Shown piece after piece: positions 1 to 10,100 of a DNA stretch of 52,396 nucleotides (positions within the stretch are counted from its first letter, which is position 1; every line of letters starts with the position of its first letter). Position numbers and translations under genes: made by a program. This DNA comes from Tannerella sp. GTDB taxonomy: Bacteria > Bacteroidota > Bacteroidia > Bacteroidales > Tannerellaceae. The stretch spans positions 1 through 52,396 of the forward strand of contig JAISXP010000140.1 of the NCBI GenBank assembly GCA_031270465.1. The letters are read 5' to 3'. The notes beneath the pieces are model-generated. The model was not told the DNA's origin. It worked only from the letters and a program-made list of their open reading frames with translations, and searched no databases.

Positions 1-120
1 GGCGACTTCGTGGCGCAGGACATCCGCGAATGTATGCACTACCTCGGCGAAATAACCGGCGAAATATCTACGGATGAAGTGCTCGGTAATATCTTTAAGA
101 ATTTTTGCATCGGAAAATAA
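1..120 (+). CDS. mnmE: tRNA uridine-5-carboxymethylaminomethyl(34) synthesis GTPase MnmE, C-terminal fragment (5' truncated by window)
   Basis: Frame 1 reads GDFVAQDIRECMHYLGEITGEISTDEVLGNIFKNFCIGK*, the characteristic MnmE C-terminus (LGEITGEI..D.VLGNIF..FCIGK). Confidence 0.95.
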   Translation, partial: GDFVAQDIRECMHYLGEITGEISTDEVLGNIFKNFCIGK

Positions 121-152
121 CCGTCCATAAACAAGTGAACAACAAAGTTATA

Positions 153-190
153 AAAACCGCTGTAACACTCAGGATTACAGCGGTTTTTTT
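153..190 (+). terminator. Rho-independent terminator downstream of mnmE
   Basis: AAAACCGCTGTAA-cactcagga-TTACAGCGGTTTTTTTT: perfect stem followed by T-run. Confidence 0.9.
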
Positions 191-423
191 TCGGCAGGCA
201 TACAGACGGATATATCCGATGCTGTTATCCATAATCCGTATGGTTACGGGCGGTGTTTGGCCTGCCCCGGCCATTTCTTCTTTTGCACCATTGAGGTTAT
301 AGTTTCGCAACATTTCCATCGGGATAGATCAGGATACACTGCGGAATGCCAGCCAGATGATATTTTATTCAAACCAACCGTTCATTTTTTTGTATCCACT
401 CCCGGGGCGTCCTCTCGCAGTTC

Positions 424-1425
424 TCAAAAATCGTCCGGCACGCGAATATCTTCAATCACGATATCTTCATTGAGCCGCACCCACGTTCTGAAGCCGCGCC
501 TGTTTTCGGTCAGTTCGATGAGGCGGACGCCGTTTTTCATTTGCGTATACGTCGTTTTGCTTCCCGAGAAGCGGCCATACACCAGCGCTATGCCGTAGTA
601 ATTGACGACATAGTCATTCACATGGTCATGTCCCACGAAAGTACCCATCACGTCGCCCTTTTCGAGCATGGAGAGGAACATCCCCGAGTTGACGTCCGGC
701 GAACATTCATCTTCGAGCCGCGAGCCGGTGCCAACCGTTCCTCCGTGCACAGCCATACGGTATTCCGGCAGGGGGATATGAAAGAATGCCAGTGCAGGAA
801 GAGGCTGACCGCCGTTTGCCGACGTGTACTTTTGGCTTGTCCTGCGATACCAGTCCACCTGGTCGAACGCAAACCACGCATACCCGTCGACGAGCGGTTT
901 CATCCCGCTGTATGCGCCCGAATCCATGCAGTACAGCAGCGCTTTCACGCTCTTGCTGCCGTGTCCTCTGACTTCGAGTACGTAGTTGCCATACCCCGTT
1001 ACGTTTTTTATTTTCCTCATCTTTCCAGCGAAGAAAGGATAACCGTGAAGCATCTCCGCCAACTCTTCGCGCGACAGATCCTGCTCGTCGTCGTGATTGC
1101 CCGGTACCAGCGCCCAGGGTATTTGGCGGCTGAGCAGCGGTTCGACCACCATGTCGAGTCCTTTCCTGTACGGTTTGCCCGTGACCACGTCGCCCGTGAA
1201 GATTACCAGATCGGGATTCTCGGCGTCCAGCACCTGTTGCAGCATGATAACAGTTTCCTGCGAGTGAGGCGAATCCCATATAATATGGGTATCGGTTATC
1301 TGCATGATTTTAAACTTGCCGTCGGCATTGAAATGGAAATCGCCCGTTGCGGGAACCTTGGCCGGCAGAGAGAAAACGGTCAGGCAGGCCATAATGCCTG
1401 CGGTTAAGATTTTGTTTGTAGTCAT
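424..1425 (-). CDS. Secreted calcineurin-like metallophosphoesterase
   Basis: 333 aa; motifs ITDTHI, FTGDVV, PGNHDDE, FVGHDHVNDY; N-terminal signal-like segment. Confidence 0.85.
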   Translation of the reverse strand: MTTNKILTAGIMACLTVFSLPAKVPATGDFHFNADGKFKIMQITDTHIIWDSPHSQETVIMLQQVLDAENPDLVIFTGDVVTGKPYRKGLDMVVEPLLSRQIPWALVPGNHDDEQDLSREELAEMLHGYPFFAGKMRKIKNVTGYGNYVLEVRGHGSKSVKALLYCMDSGAYSGMKPLVDGYAWFAFDQVDWYRRTSQKYTSANGGQPLPALAFFHIPLPEYRMAVHGGTVGTGSRLEDECSPDVNSGMFLSMLEKGDVMGTFVGHDHVNDYVVNYYGIALVYGRFSGSKTTYTQMKNGVRLIELTENRRGFRTWVRLNEDIVIEDIRVPDDF

Positions 1426-1446
1426 TTTTATTCTGTTTTAAAAAGT

Positions 1447-2508
1447 TTACCTGTAGTGATAATTCATTTTCGCCGACAGTTCGTTCAGTTCGCTGTCTGT
1501 TGCGAAGCCGTTTGTCTTTATTGCGATGCAGTGCCTGAAGGTGACGGTTTCGCCCCGTTTCAGCGTCAGTTCGAACAGTGGCGACGAGCGGTCGAACACA
1601 CGGCTGCCCATGTTGTTTGCCGCGAACAGGCCGTATCCTCTGGTGTGCCAGTGCGCCGGGTAACCGGGATTGTCGGGATGGTCGAACATGGCGATGGAGA
1701 TCTGCTCGCCATCTTTCTCTGCCGACAGGCATACCCACCGCGCCTGTTTGCCCCACACGTGGCGTTCGTTTTCCAGTCCTTCGCTGTTGCGGTATGTGCC
1801 GTTGACGCCCTCGTTGCGAACGGCAGGTTCGCCGGCCGGCTTGCCGTGGAGGTCGAGAAAGATGTCCGGCCGCTCCGACGGCTCTTCAAAGGCGCGGTCT
1901 GTGCGGATGGCTATCAGTCCCTCCTTGTTGTCGGTGAAGACGACCGTATCGTGATGCGCCGTGAGGGAGGTGATGCGTTCGATGATACGCCAGTCGCCCC
2001 TGCCGCCGAATATGAAGCGCGTGTTTTCCTGCAGCAGCGTCGTGCCGGCGGCGTCCGTCCAGTCGCAGACGACAGACAGTTCGCCCTGTTCACGGCCGTT
2101 TTCGATATGTGTGATTTGCCTGTGGCGTATGATTCCGTAGCGATGTTTTTCGTTTTCGGGAATCGCGCCGGAGTTGTTCCAGAAATCAAGTCCGTTGACG
2201 TTGCCAAAATTAAACCATATCCCCACATGATGCGGATGGTCGACGCGTTCGGCCGGCCGCGGGTCACGGGGAAAGCCGCGCGTAACGACCGTGCCGTTTG
2301 CCGTGTACACGGGATACAGTGCGGGTTTTTCCATGTTGTCGGGGAAGATGTACGACGTGAACAGCTTTCCGTCGAAAAGCACGTCTATTTTCCGCCGGTC
2401 TTCGTCGGCAATCAGGCGGACGCCTTTCTGTCCGCTGCCGCATGACGCCGTACCCCCCAGCAGGATGCACAGAACGGCTGTTTTCAAAATGTGTTTCATC
2501 GAAGTCAT
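1447..2508 (-). CDS. PmoA-like (DUF6807-type) lipoprotein
   Basis: ORF 1447..2670; start placed at 2508 (MTSMKHILKTAVLCILLGGTASCGSG, lipobox). Internal HPHHVGIWFNFGNVNGLDFWN and HPDNPGYPAHWHTRGYGLFAANNMG resemble the PmoA family. Confidence 0.7.
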   Translation of the reverse strand: MTSMKHILKTAVLCILLGGTASCGSGQKGVRLIADEDRRKIDVLFDGKLFTSYIFPDNMEKPALYPVYTANGTVVTRGFPRDPRPAERVDHPHHVGIWFNFGNVNGLDFWNNSGAIPENEKHRYGIIRHRQITHIENGREQGELSVVCDWTDAAGTTLLQENTRFIFGGRGDWRIIERITSLTAHHDTVVFTDNKEGLIAIRTDRAFEEPSERPDIFLDLHGKPAGEPAVRNEGVNGTYRNSEGLENERHVWGKQARWVCLSAEKDGEQISIAMFDHPDNPGYPAHWHTRGYGLFAANNMGSRVFDRSSPLFELTLKRGETVTFRHCIAIKTNGFATDSELNELSAKMNYHYR

Positions 2509-2667
2509 ATCGTTTCGGGCATGACGTACGGCGAACGGTATTTGCGGGTCGACAAGGCATTTGCCTCCCCGTCGCCGATGAACCGTTCGGACGCAGGATC
2601 GAGTATCTCCCAGTGGCATTTTTCCTCGAACTGATGTGTTCATGTTTGCTTTGTTTTGTTTCGGATA

Positions 2668-2675
2668 CAAAGCTA
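2668..2675 (-). promoter_or_regulatory. Bacteroidetes-type -7 element (TAGCTTTG)
   Basis: caaagcta on + strand = TAGCTTTG on -, upstream of the PmoA-like gene; fits TAnnTTTG. Confidence 0.4.
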
Positions 2676-3100
2676 CGCAATTATTTTGAATTTGGTAAGT
2701 AAATATGGATTCTTCATTCGATTATCGGCCTCGACTTCGGCACGAATCAAATACAGTCCCCGCAGCAACGATAACGGGATTGTCACCGGAGAATTACGGG
2801 CTGTTTTACTATATTTTGTACCCATGCGGTTTGGCACGGTATGCTTGCCCCGAAAGTAAGGAAAGGACAAAAACAAATACCGAGTTCGTAATTCGTAATT
2901 TTTAAATCGTAATTCATATAGTGTGGGTGTATTTACTCGACTCATGGGCACAAAGATACGAAATAATATAAAATAAATTTAATGACATACTTATGAAACA
3001 ACAGATATTTTTTCGAACCGGAAGATGATAGATTTCGGCAGCAGGCGGCATCAATACAATAAAAAGTTTGGTATGAAAAAAAATATTTCGTTATTTTGCC

Positions 3101-3131
3101 TTGAAAAGACAAAAGAATCTTTTTATATTTG
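3101..3131 (+). promoter_or_regulatory. Candidate promoter of the sigma/kinase island (TTG-N20-TATATTTG)
   Basis: TTG at 3101-3103 and TATATTTG at 3124-3131, 40 nt upstream of the likely sigma start at 3172; fits the Bacteroidetes TTG/TAnnTTTG pattern. Confidence 0.5.
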
Positions 3132-3171
3132 TGGGCTGTTAAATATGGTGCTGATATGTAAATTGAATTTT

Positions 3172-3777
3172 ATGACACAAGAAGAACTAAAGTATTATTT
3201 CGGTCTGACGGACAAACAACTGCAGGAGGCGATATATTCCGGAGATAAAAAAGCGGAAATATATTTGTTTTTCGTGAAATGCGCTCCGGTAATCGAGTAC
3301 CAGACGCGCAGATTTTTCAAGGGGGAACAGATGCAACTGGACGAAGCCATTCATGAACTTTACATCTATCTAAAAAAAGATGACTGGAAGAAACTGAGGC
3401 AGTATGAGGGGCGAAACAATGCCTCGATAAAGACATGGATGTCAACAATTGCACGCAATTTTTTCCTTGATCTCCACAACAGGCGCATCCCGCCCGAGAT
3501 CCCGATCGACGACGTGAAACCGTTGTGGAGCAGCCGCGAAGACCGAGAAGACCGTGAGATCAGCGAAAGGAACAGGATGATAGTAAACAAAACCCTGCTC
3601 GCAATGCCGAACGAACGGTACCGGAACATTCTGATTAAACTGTATTTCGAAGGCAAAACGTGCAAAGAACTGGCAATAGAAATGGGTGTATCTCAAGATT
3701 ACTTCTATGTATTGTCCGGCAGGGCGGAAAAACAGTTCCGGGAATATTACGTTATGACAATAACAAAAAAGATATAA
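3172..3777 (+). CDS. RNA polymerase sigma-70 family factor (ECF-like)
   Basis: ORF 3025..3777; start set to MTQEELKYYFGLTDKQLQ. Region 2-like IKTWMSTIARNFFLDLHNRR and region 4-like MPNERYRNILIKLYFEGKTCKELAIEMGVSQDYFYVLSGRAEKQFREYY. Confidence 0.75.
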   Translation: MTQEELKYYFGLTDKQLQEAIYSGDKKAEIYLFFVKCAPVIEYQTRRFFKGEQMQLDEAIHELYIYLKKDDWKKLRQYEGRNNASIKTWMSTIARNFFLDLHNRRIPPEIPIDDVKPLWSSREDREDREISERNRMIVNKTLLAMPNERYRNILIKLYFEGKTCKELAIEMGVSQDYFYVLSGRAEKQFREYYVMTITKKI

Positions 3778-3783
3778 TAAATT

Positions 3784-4110
3784 ATGATAAGTAATAGTAT
3801 GATATCCGACGAAATGTTTGCTGCCGTGATCGACGGAGCAGCAACCCCCGAAGTGCGACGGCTTGTATACAAAGCCATCGAAGGCGACGAAAAACTGAGG
3901 CAGGCCTTCAACGACTGCATCTATCTGAAAATATTCGAAGAAGAAATTGAAGCCGATTTCAATGCCCGCCATCCCGACGCGGCAAACGAACTGGGCATGG
4001 CCATCAAAGCGACAGACGTGACCGACACCGTGTTCAACGGCGTCGGTTCGCTTTCCATGCGCGAACTGATAGACAGCGCCAGTGCCGAAACCCGAAAAAC
4101 GGAAGAATAA
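3784..4110 (+). CDS. Hypothetical 108-aa soluble protein; candidate anti-sigma-like partner
   Basis: 6 bp downstream of the sigma gene; N-terminus MISDEMFAAVIDGAATPEVRRLVYKAIEGDEKLRQAF resembles the N-terminal segment of Bacteroidetes anti-sigma-like proteins; no TM segment. Confidence 0.6.
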   Translation: MISNSMISDEMFAAVIDGAATPEVRRLVYKAIEGDEKLRQAFNDCIYLKIFEEEIEADFNARHPDAANELGMAIKATDVTDTVFNGVGSLSMRELIDSASAETRKTEE

Positions 4111-4157
4111 AAAGTCCGAAAAAACGATACAATGTCAAACAGTAAAAAAACAAGATT

Positions 4158-6029
4158 ATGCCATCAAAAGTAGTATTAAAAATCAAATCGGGAAGCCTGA
4201 AAGACAAGGAATTTGTCTACGACCGTCGCGAAAAACTTGTGCTCGGAAGAGCGGACGACTGCACGGTCAGGTTCGGCGACGATTCCGTTTCGCGCTATCA
4301 CTGCCACGTCGACATCAATCCGCCCATGGTGCTCGTACGCGATTTCGGCAGTCTGAACGGAACTTTTCTGAACGGCGAAAAAATCGGCCAGAGAGACCCT
4401 TCCCTCTCTCCCGAAGAAGCGCAGCAACTTGAGTGCACCGAATTTCAGATGAAGTCCGGCGATAGCCTGTGTCTGGGAACATCCTGTGAAATAATCTTGA
4501 ATATCGCAAAAGCCGTCGTTTGCACGGAATGTCAATGTGAAATCGAGGAAGTCAAATTCAAAAACGACGCAAACCAGCCGCTTTGCGAAAAATGTTATAA
4601 AGAACAGGAAAAGAAGAAGCGCAAGCAACAAATAGAAGCGTTGCGCCGTGAAGAAGAAGCACACAAGCAAAATGGGAACAGGAATGGACACGCGACGGCA
4701 GTCGAAGATGAAAAAGAAAGCGATCCCGCCAATACGGCCGAAAATCCGGAAGTTGGACAGCCAAAAAACGGAGAATCGGAGAAAGGACAACCTGTAGTCG
4801 AAAATCCGGTGGAGAAAAAACCAATAATAGAAAATCCGGTGGAGGAAAAGCCAAATGGAAACGCCGCTCCTAAAGTCTCCAGCAAAAAAAACAAATGCGC
4901 AGTATGCGAAGAGCCGCTCGACAAAGGCGCCAACGGCACGAATATCTGCACGGCATGTCGGAACAACCCCGCCAAACTGTTAATGCACCTGTTTTTGCAG
5001 GCAAGAAAAAAAAGAGACGACGCCGGGGAAGTTGCCGGCTACCGGAATATCAAACTGCTTGGAAAGGGCGGTATGGGACAGGTATGGCTCGTCGAAGAAG
5101 AGAAAACGGGCGAGAAAATGGCGCTCAAGATCATGCTCCCCGAAGTGGCGCGCGACGCATTGAGCGAGAAAATGTTTATGCGCGAAGCATGTATCGGCTG
5201 TGCGCTGGAACACGAAAACGTGGTGCGCCACCACAAGTGCGGACGTTCGGGCGACATGTTTTTTATCCTCATGGAACTGTGCCGGGGCGGAAGCGTGGAC
5301 AAACTGATGGAGGCAAAGGACGGCTCTCTGGGTCGTAATGAAAAGGATATCGCGTGTGCCACAAGCATTACGCTTCAGATACTGGACGGCCTTTACTACA
5401 CGCACAACGCCACCGCGCCCGTCCGACTGAAAGACGGCAGTACCATCACGCAAAAAGGCGTCGTACACCGCGACTTCAAGCCCGGAAACATCTTCATCGC
5501 CAACGACGACCCCGCGCGACCCCTCGCCAAAGTCGCCGATTTCGGACTCGCAAAAGTTTTCGACGCAGCCGGATATACCGATTCCACAAAACAGGGAGAT
5601 ATACGCGGCACCATTGTCTTTATGCCGCGCCAGCAAATACTCGACTGCAGATATGCGAAGCCCGACGTAGACGCATGGGCTGCCGCCGCCAGCTATTACA
5701 ATATGCTGACAGGACTGTTCCCAAAAGACATCAGGGGACGGAACAGCGCGGAACTCATTCGCGAAGTGCTTACAAAAGATGCCGTACCCATCCGCCGCCG
5801 CAACTCCGCCATTCCCGATAAACTGGCGAAAGTAATCGACACCGCACTCGTGGACGGATCCGAAATCGGCATCCACAAACTGATCCGCGAGTATGGCCGC
5901 AAATCCGACAGAAAACATGCAGAAGCGTTCGTGCTGAAAAAAATGATTTGGGAAGCTCTGTCCTCGAACTGGCAAAAGCAAGTCTGGGACATACTTCCCG
6001 CCTCCACGAGAAAAGACATCGAACGATGA
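4158..6029 (+). CDS. FHA domain / Cys-cluster / Ser-Thr protein kinase (Hanks type)
   Basis: FHA: LGRADDCTVRFGDDSVSRYHCHV...GSLNGTFLNGEKI; CxxC pairs CTEC..CEKC and CAVC..CTAC; kinase: LGKGGMGQVW, ALKIM, VVHRDFKPGNIF, VADFGLAK. Confidence 0.92.
   Translation: MPSKVVLKIKSGSLKDKEFVYDRREKLVLGRADDCTVRFGDDSVSRYHCHVDINPPMVLVRDFGSLNGTFLNGEKIGQRDPSLSPEEAQQLECTEFQMKSGDSLCLGTSCEIILNIAKAVVCTECQCEIEEVKFKNDANQPLCEKCYKEQEKKKRKQQIEALRREEEAHKQNGNRNGHATAVEDEKESDPANTAENPEVGQPKNGESEKGQPVVENPVEKKPIIENPVEEKPNGNAAPKVSSKKNKCAVCEEPLDKGANGTNICTACRNNPAKLLMHLFLQARKKRDDAGEVAGYRNIKLLGKGGMGQVWLVEEEKTGEKMALKIMLPEVARDALSEKMFMREACIGCALEHENVVRHHKCGRSGDMFFILMELCRGGSVDKLMEAKDGSLGRNEKDIACATSITLQILDGLYYTHNATAPVRLKDGSTITQKGVVHRDFKPGNIFIANDDPARPLAKVADFGLAKVFDAAGYTDSTKQGDIRGTIVFMPRQQILDCRYAKPDVDAWAAAASYYNMLTGLFPKDIRGRNSAELIREVLTKDAVPIRRRNSAIPDKLAKVIDTALVDGSEIGIHKLIREYGRKSDRKHAEAFVLKKMIWEALSSNWQKQVWDILPASTRKDIER
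4739..4853 (+). repeat. Imperfect in-gene repeat encoding ENPV-E-KP units in the kinase linker
   Basis: gaaaatccggaagttggacagcca, gaaaatccggtggagaaaaaacca, gaaaatccggtggaggaaaagcca; last two copies spaced 30 bp. Confidence 0.7.
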
Positions 6030-6808
6030 AACTGCAGACGCCGCTTTTCAAGTACACCTTTCAGGCCGCCGCGTTAGTCGACATCGGGCAAAAACGTTCC
6101 TCCAACCAGGACGAAGTCATCACATGTCCCGAACAGGGTTTCTACGCCGTATCCGACGGGATGGGCGGGCTGCCCAACGGAGGAGGCGGAGTGACTTCGG
6201 ATATGATCAGGCAGGTATTGCCGCTGATGGTGCGGGAAGCGGTCTCTTTGCTCGAAGGAAAGCCTGCACCGAAACGTGCTGCCGAACTGCTGAAACAGCA
6301 GGTTCAGACGCTAAGCGACAATATTTACGATACGGGAAACAGCGAGCGGCATACTTATTTCGGCGCAACCCTGTCGGGCGTGTGGCTGATCGGCAGACAT
6401 GCCCTGTTCGTGAATCTGGGCGACAGCCGCGGATATCTCCTGCCCCGTTTCAAGAAAAACATCCGGCAAGTCACAACCGATCACAACCTGGCAGCCATAC
6501 TTGTCGAGTTGGGCAAACTGTCGAAGGAAGAAGCGCGCAATCATTCTTCGAGTTCCCGCCTTGTGCAATTTGCAGGCATGCAGGCGCCGGCAAAGCCCGA
6601 CGTGTTTATCTGTGAAGTCCGGCCGGGCGACCGCCTGCTTCTGTGCAGCGACGGTCTGTACGGCATGGTCGACGACGGCCGACTGTCCCGGCTGATGCGC
6701 TCGGCGCGACGCAGTCCCGACAGAGTATGCCGGAATCTGGTCGACGAGGCCAATGCCTGCGGCGGACGCGACAACATATCGGTCGTATACCTGAAAATCC
6801 TCAAATAA
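6026..6808 (+). CDS. PP2C-family protein serine/threonine phosphatase
   Basis: Start overlaps kinase stop (ATGA at 6026); motifs SNQDE, AVSDGMGG, LGDSRGYL, CSDGLYGMV, GGRDNISVV. Confidence 0.92.
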   Translation: MKLQTPLFKYTFQAAALVDIGQKRSSNQDEVITCPEQGFYAVSDGMGGLPNGGGGVTSDMIRQVLPLMVREAVSLLEGKPAPKRAAELLKQQVQTLSDNIYDTGNSERHTYFGATLSGVWLIGRHALFVNLGDSRGYLLPRFKKNIRQVTTDHNLAAILVELGKLSKEEARNHSSSSRLVQFAGMQAPAKPDVFICEVRPGDRLLLCSDGLYGMVDDGRLSRLMRSARRSPDRVCRNLVDEANACGGRDNISVVYLKILK

Positions 6809-6857
6809 TATTCACAATAAACATTTTATTTATTAACCATTTAAATTTTCTTAAAAC

Positions 6858-7190
6858 ATGGAACAAAAATTGAACCCCGGGTGCGCAGTATCCGTTTACA
6901 TTGTCAGCTCAATCATCATGTTTGGCATCGGACTGTTGATCCCCTATTTCCTCTGTCGCATCGACCCGGCAATCGAAGCCGGATGGCTCAGGGGATTGTG
7001 GCACGGCAGCAATTTCGTCGGAAACCTTATCCTGATGCTTTTTGAAGAGCGACTGTTGAAAGCTCCCCTGCACACGACAGCTTACTCCGTGTTCTGGTGG
7101 ATATTCACCGTCGGTTCGTGCATAATAGGGTTTTTGATTTGCATCAACTGGATCACGAACCTGAAAAAAGTACTTTCCAGCGGAGTATGA
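6858..7190 (+). CDS. Small membrane protein, 110 aa
   Basis: At least two hydrophobic segments (VYIVSSIIMFGIGLLIPYFLC; AYSVFWWIFTVGSCIIGFLICI); stop overlaps the next start (ATGA at 7187). Confidence 0.65.
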   Translation: MEQKLNPGCAVSVYIVSSIIMFGIGLLIPYFLCRIDPAIEAGWLRGLWHGSNFVGNLILMLFEERLLKAPLHTTAYSVFWWIFTVGSCIIGFLICINWITNLKKVLSSGV

Positions 7191-10100
7191 AAAATTCGGA
7201 CAATGTCACCCTGCTGTTGAGCGGAGCCGATTCTGCCTCAGAGCTGTCCGAAAGTTCGTACCGGATCAATGATATTGTTCGTGGTCTGTACCGAATCGTA
7301 GACAGCCCTGTGGAAGGCGGCTTTGGCCGTGTGTTTCATGTGCATCATATTGGGTGGAATGTCGAACTTGCCATGAAACAGCCCAAAGAAAAACTGTTCA
7401 TCAACGAACAGCAAAAACAGCTGTTCATCAACGAATGCGACGTCTGGATCACCCTTGGCCTGCATCCGCATATTGTTTCATGCCACTACGTGCGCGAAAT
7501 AGACGGCATTCCCTCCATCTTCTCCGAATGGATGAATGGAGGCAGCCTGAAAGACTGGATATACGCCAAAAACAATGACAACGGCGCCGGCGCGTGGGCG
7601 AGCATGAATGACGAGGATAAAAAACGTCCGGGCAAACTCTACGACGGCGGTAAGAAAGCCGCGCTCCGACGCATCCTCGACATCGCCATCCAGTTTGCCC
7701 GCGGGCTGCAATACGCCCACAAGCAGGGTTTGATTCATCGGGATGTCAAGCCGGGCAACCTGCTGATGACCGCCGACGGCACGGCCAAGGTGGCTGATTT
7801 TGGACTGGCCAAAGCAAGAGCAGGGCTGGAAAGCATCGCTTCCGACGCAGCAAACACGCCTTCTTACTGTTCGCCCGAACAACTCAGCGACACACCTCTG
7901 ACAACCCGTACCGACATCTGGAGCTGGGCCGTATCCGTGCTCGAAATGTTTTTTTGCGGCAAACCCTGGCTCAACGGCGTGGCGGCCGGAGTATCCTGCG
8001 ACAACTATTTCGAAACGGCATACATTCCCGTCCCCGAGCTGATGAAAAATCTGTTGCGCCGCTGCTTCCGCTTCGAAGCCAAAGAACGGCCGGACAGCTT
8101 CGCCGAAATCGAAGCCCTGCTGCGCGACGCCTATTACACCGAAACGGGAGAATCCTACACCCGTCCCGAAGCCAGAGCTGCGGCCGATACGGCGGAAAAT
8201 TTAAACAACAGGGCGCTGTCTTATTTAGACATGGGAATGACGGACGAAGCCGAAAAATGCTGGGAGAAAGCCCTGGAAAAACAGCCCGACCATGTCGACA
8301 GCATTTTCAACAATACCGCATATCTCTGGAGAAACGGCCGGATAGACGATGTGCAGGCCGCTGACACGCTCAAAAATCTGTACGAAATCCATCCGGACAA
8401 TGACGACGTGATTTGGCTCTACGCCAACCTTTGTCTGGAACGGTGCGACTTCCGGACGGCCATACAGTTGCTGAGCGACCGGAAGGAAGCGTTTCGCGAC
8501 AAAAAGCACAGTGCATTTCTCCGCGCCGTCAAACTGTCGGGAGGCAGGCCGGAGCGCCGCATCCTGTGCGACGGGGTAGACTGCGCCGGTCTGCTGCACG
8601 TCGCGGACAGTGGCACCGTCGTCTCCTGCTCGGAAAAAGGCATTGAGCGGTGGGCGCTCGGATACTCGCCCGAAGGCGTCCCCAACGATGCCCGGCCGGC
8701 CGGCAAACAAGCATGGGACTGGACGCAGGTTAAGGTTTTCCGCATCGGCAGCGACGGGAAGCATGTGCTTACGCTCGAAGGCAGGGAAGATGAAAACGGC
8801 CGCCCGGTAAACGGAAAAGCCGTTTGTCTGTGGGCGGTCGACAGTTGCCGCTGTCTGCACCGTTTCGTTTCTCCCCGATTTCGGAGCGGGCAGCCGAAAG
8901 ACGCCTGTTTCAGCACGGACGGCACACACGTATTGACGGTGGCGTGGGGCGATGGCGACGACGATTCCGGCGAACTGAAAGTCTGGGACGCCGGCAGCGG
9001 GAAATGTCTGCGCACGGTTACGGTCGGCGAGCAGAACGTCTCGGCCGTATCCTTCGCGCCGGACGGTCGGTCGTTCGTGATCGGAAACAGGCGGGGAGCG
9101 GTCAAACTGTTCGATGTGCATACCGGAGCGGCGGTGCAGACTTTTCTCCACGAAGGGACGGGCGACAAGGCGTCCGCCGTTCGGACGGCTCTGCTCACAC
9201 CGGACGGCTACGTCGCCGCAACCTCTGCCGGCGGCACATTTTACCTGTGGGATGTCTCCGGCGGCAGACTGATTTGCCGGCGCGAGGGCAACTTCGCAGA
9301 TGTAAGCATACACTTTTTTCCCGACGGACGGCACACGCATGTCGTGTCGTCGGATTGCAGGCTGATCGAAATCGCATCCGGACGCTGCATCAATACGTCG
9401 GACGAATTTATCCCCGACGCCAATATCCTGCATCTTAACCGGGAATATGCACTGACTGCGGCTATCGTCGATCGCGACAGTTTGAAAAGAGGATTGATTC
9501 TCATTTCCCTCCCGAATCTCGACAGCGAGCCGGGCGTCCGGTGGACGTTGAGCCGCATCGTCGATACGCAGGAACTGGAGACGCGACGGCGCCGCTTCCG
9601 CCAAATCATGGCGGATGCAAGAACATGCATCCAGAAAAAAGACATGGCCGTTGCGCTGAAATATCTGGAAAAGACGTTCAGAATTTCGTCCGTTTCCAGG
9701 GCGGCAAGGCAAAAACTGAGCGACGACATCGGCCGGTACTGCCGCATCAGGAGCATCAGGTCGCTTCTGGTGCAGAAAAAAACCGTGGGGAAAACGGGTG
9801 GCAGATATGCCTTCAGTCCTGAAGGATATGTGATTTCGGACGGACGGCTTTACGACGTTTTCAAAAAGGAATATCTGCGCAGGTTCGACGAACCGTTTGC
9901 CCTTTACACGTTCGACCCCGACAACCGGCATGTCTACGGCATAACCGAAGGCCCCGCACATTCGCAGCGCATCAAGGCCTTTGATGTGCAAACGGGGAAA
10001 TATCTGTTTTCGTTCGACGATACGCACAGCCGCACCGTCAACGCCCTCGTGATAAGTCGCGACGGAAAATACCTCCTCTCGGGGAGCGACGACGGAACAG

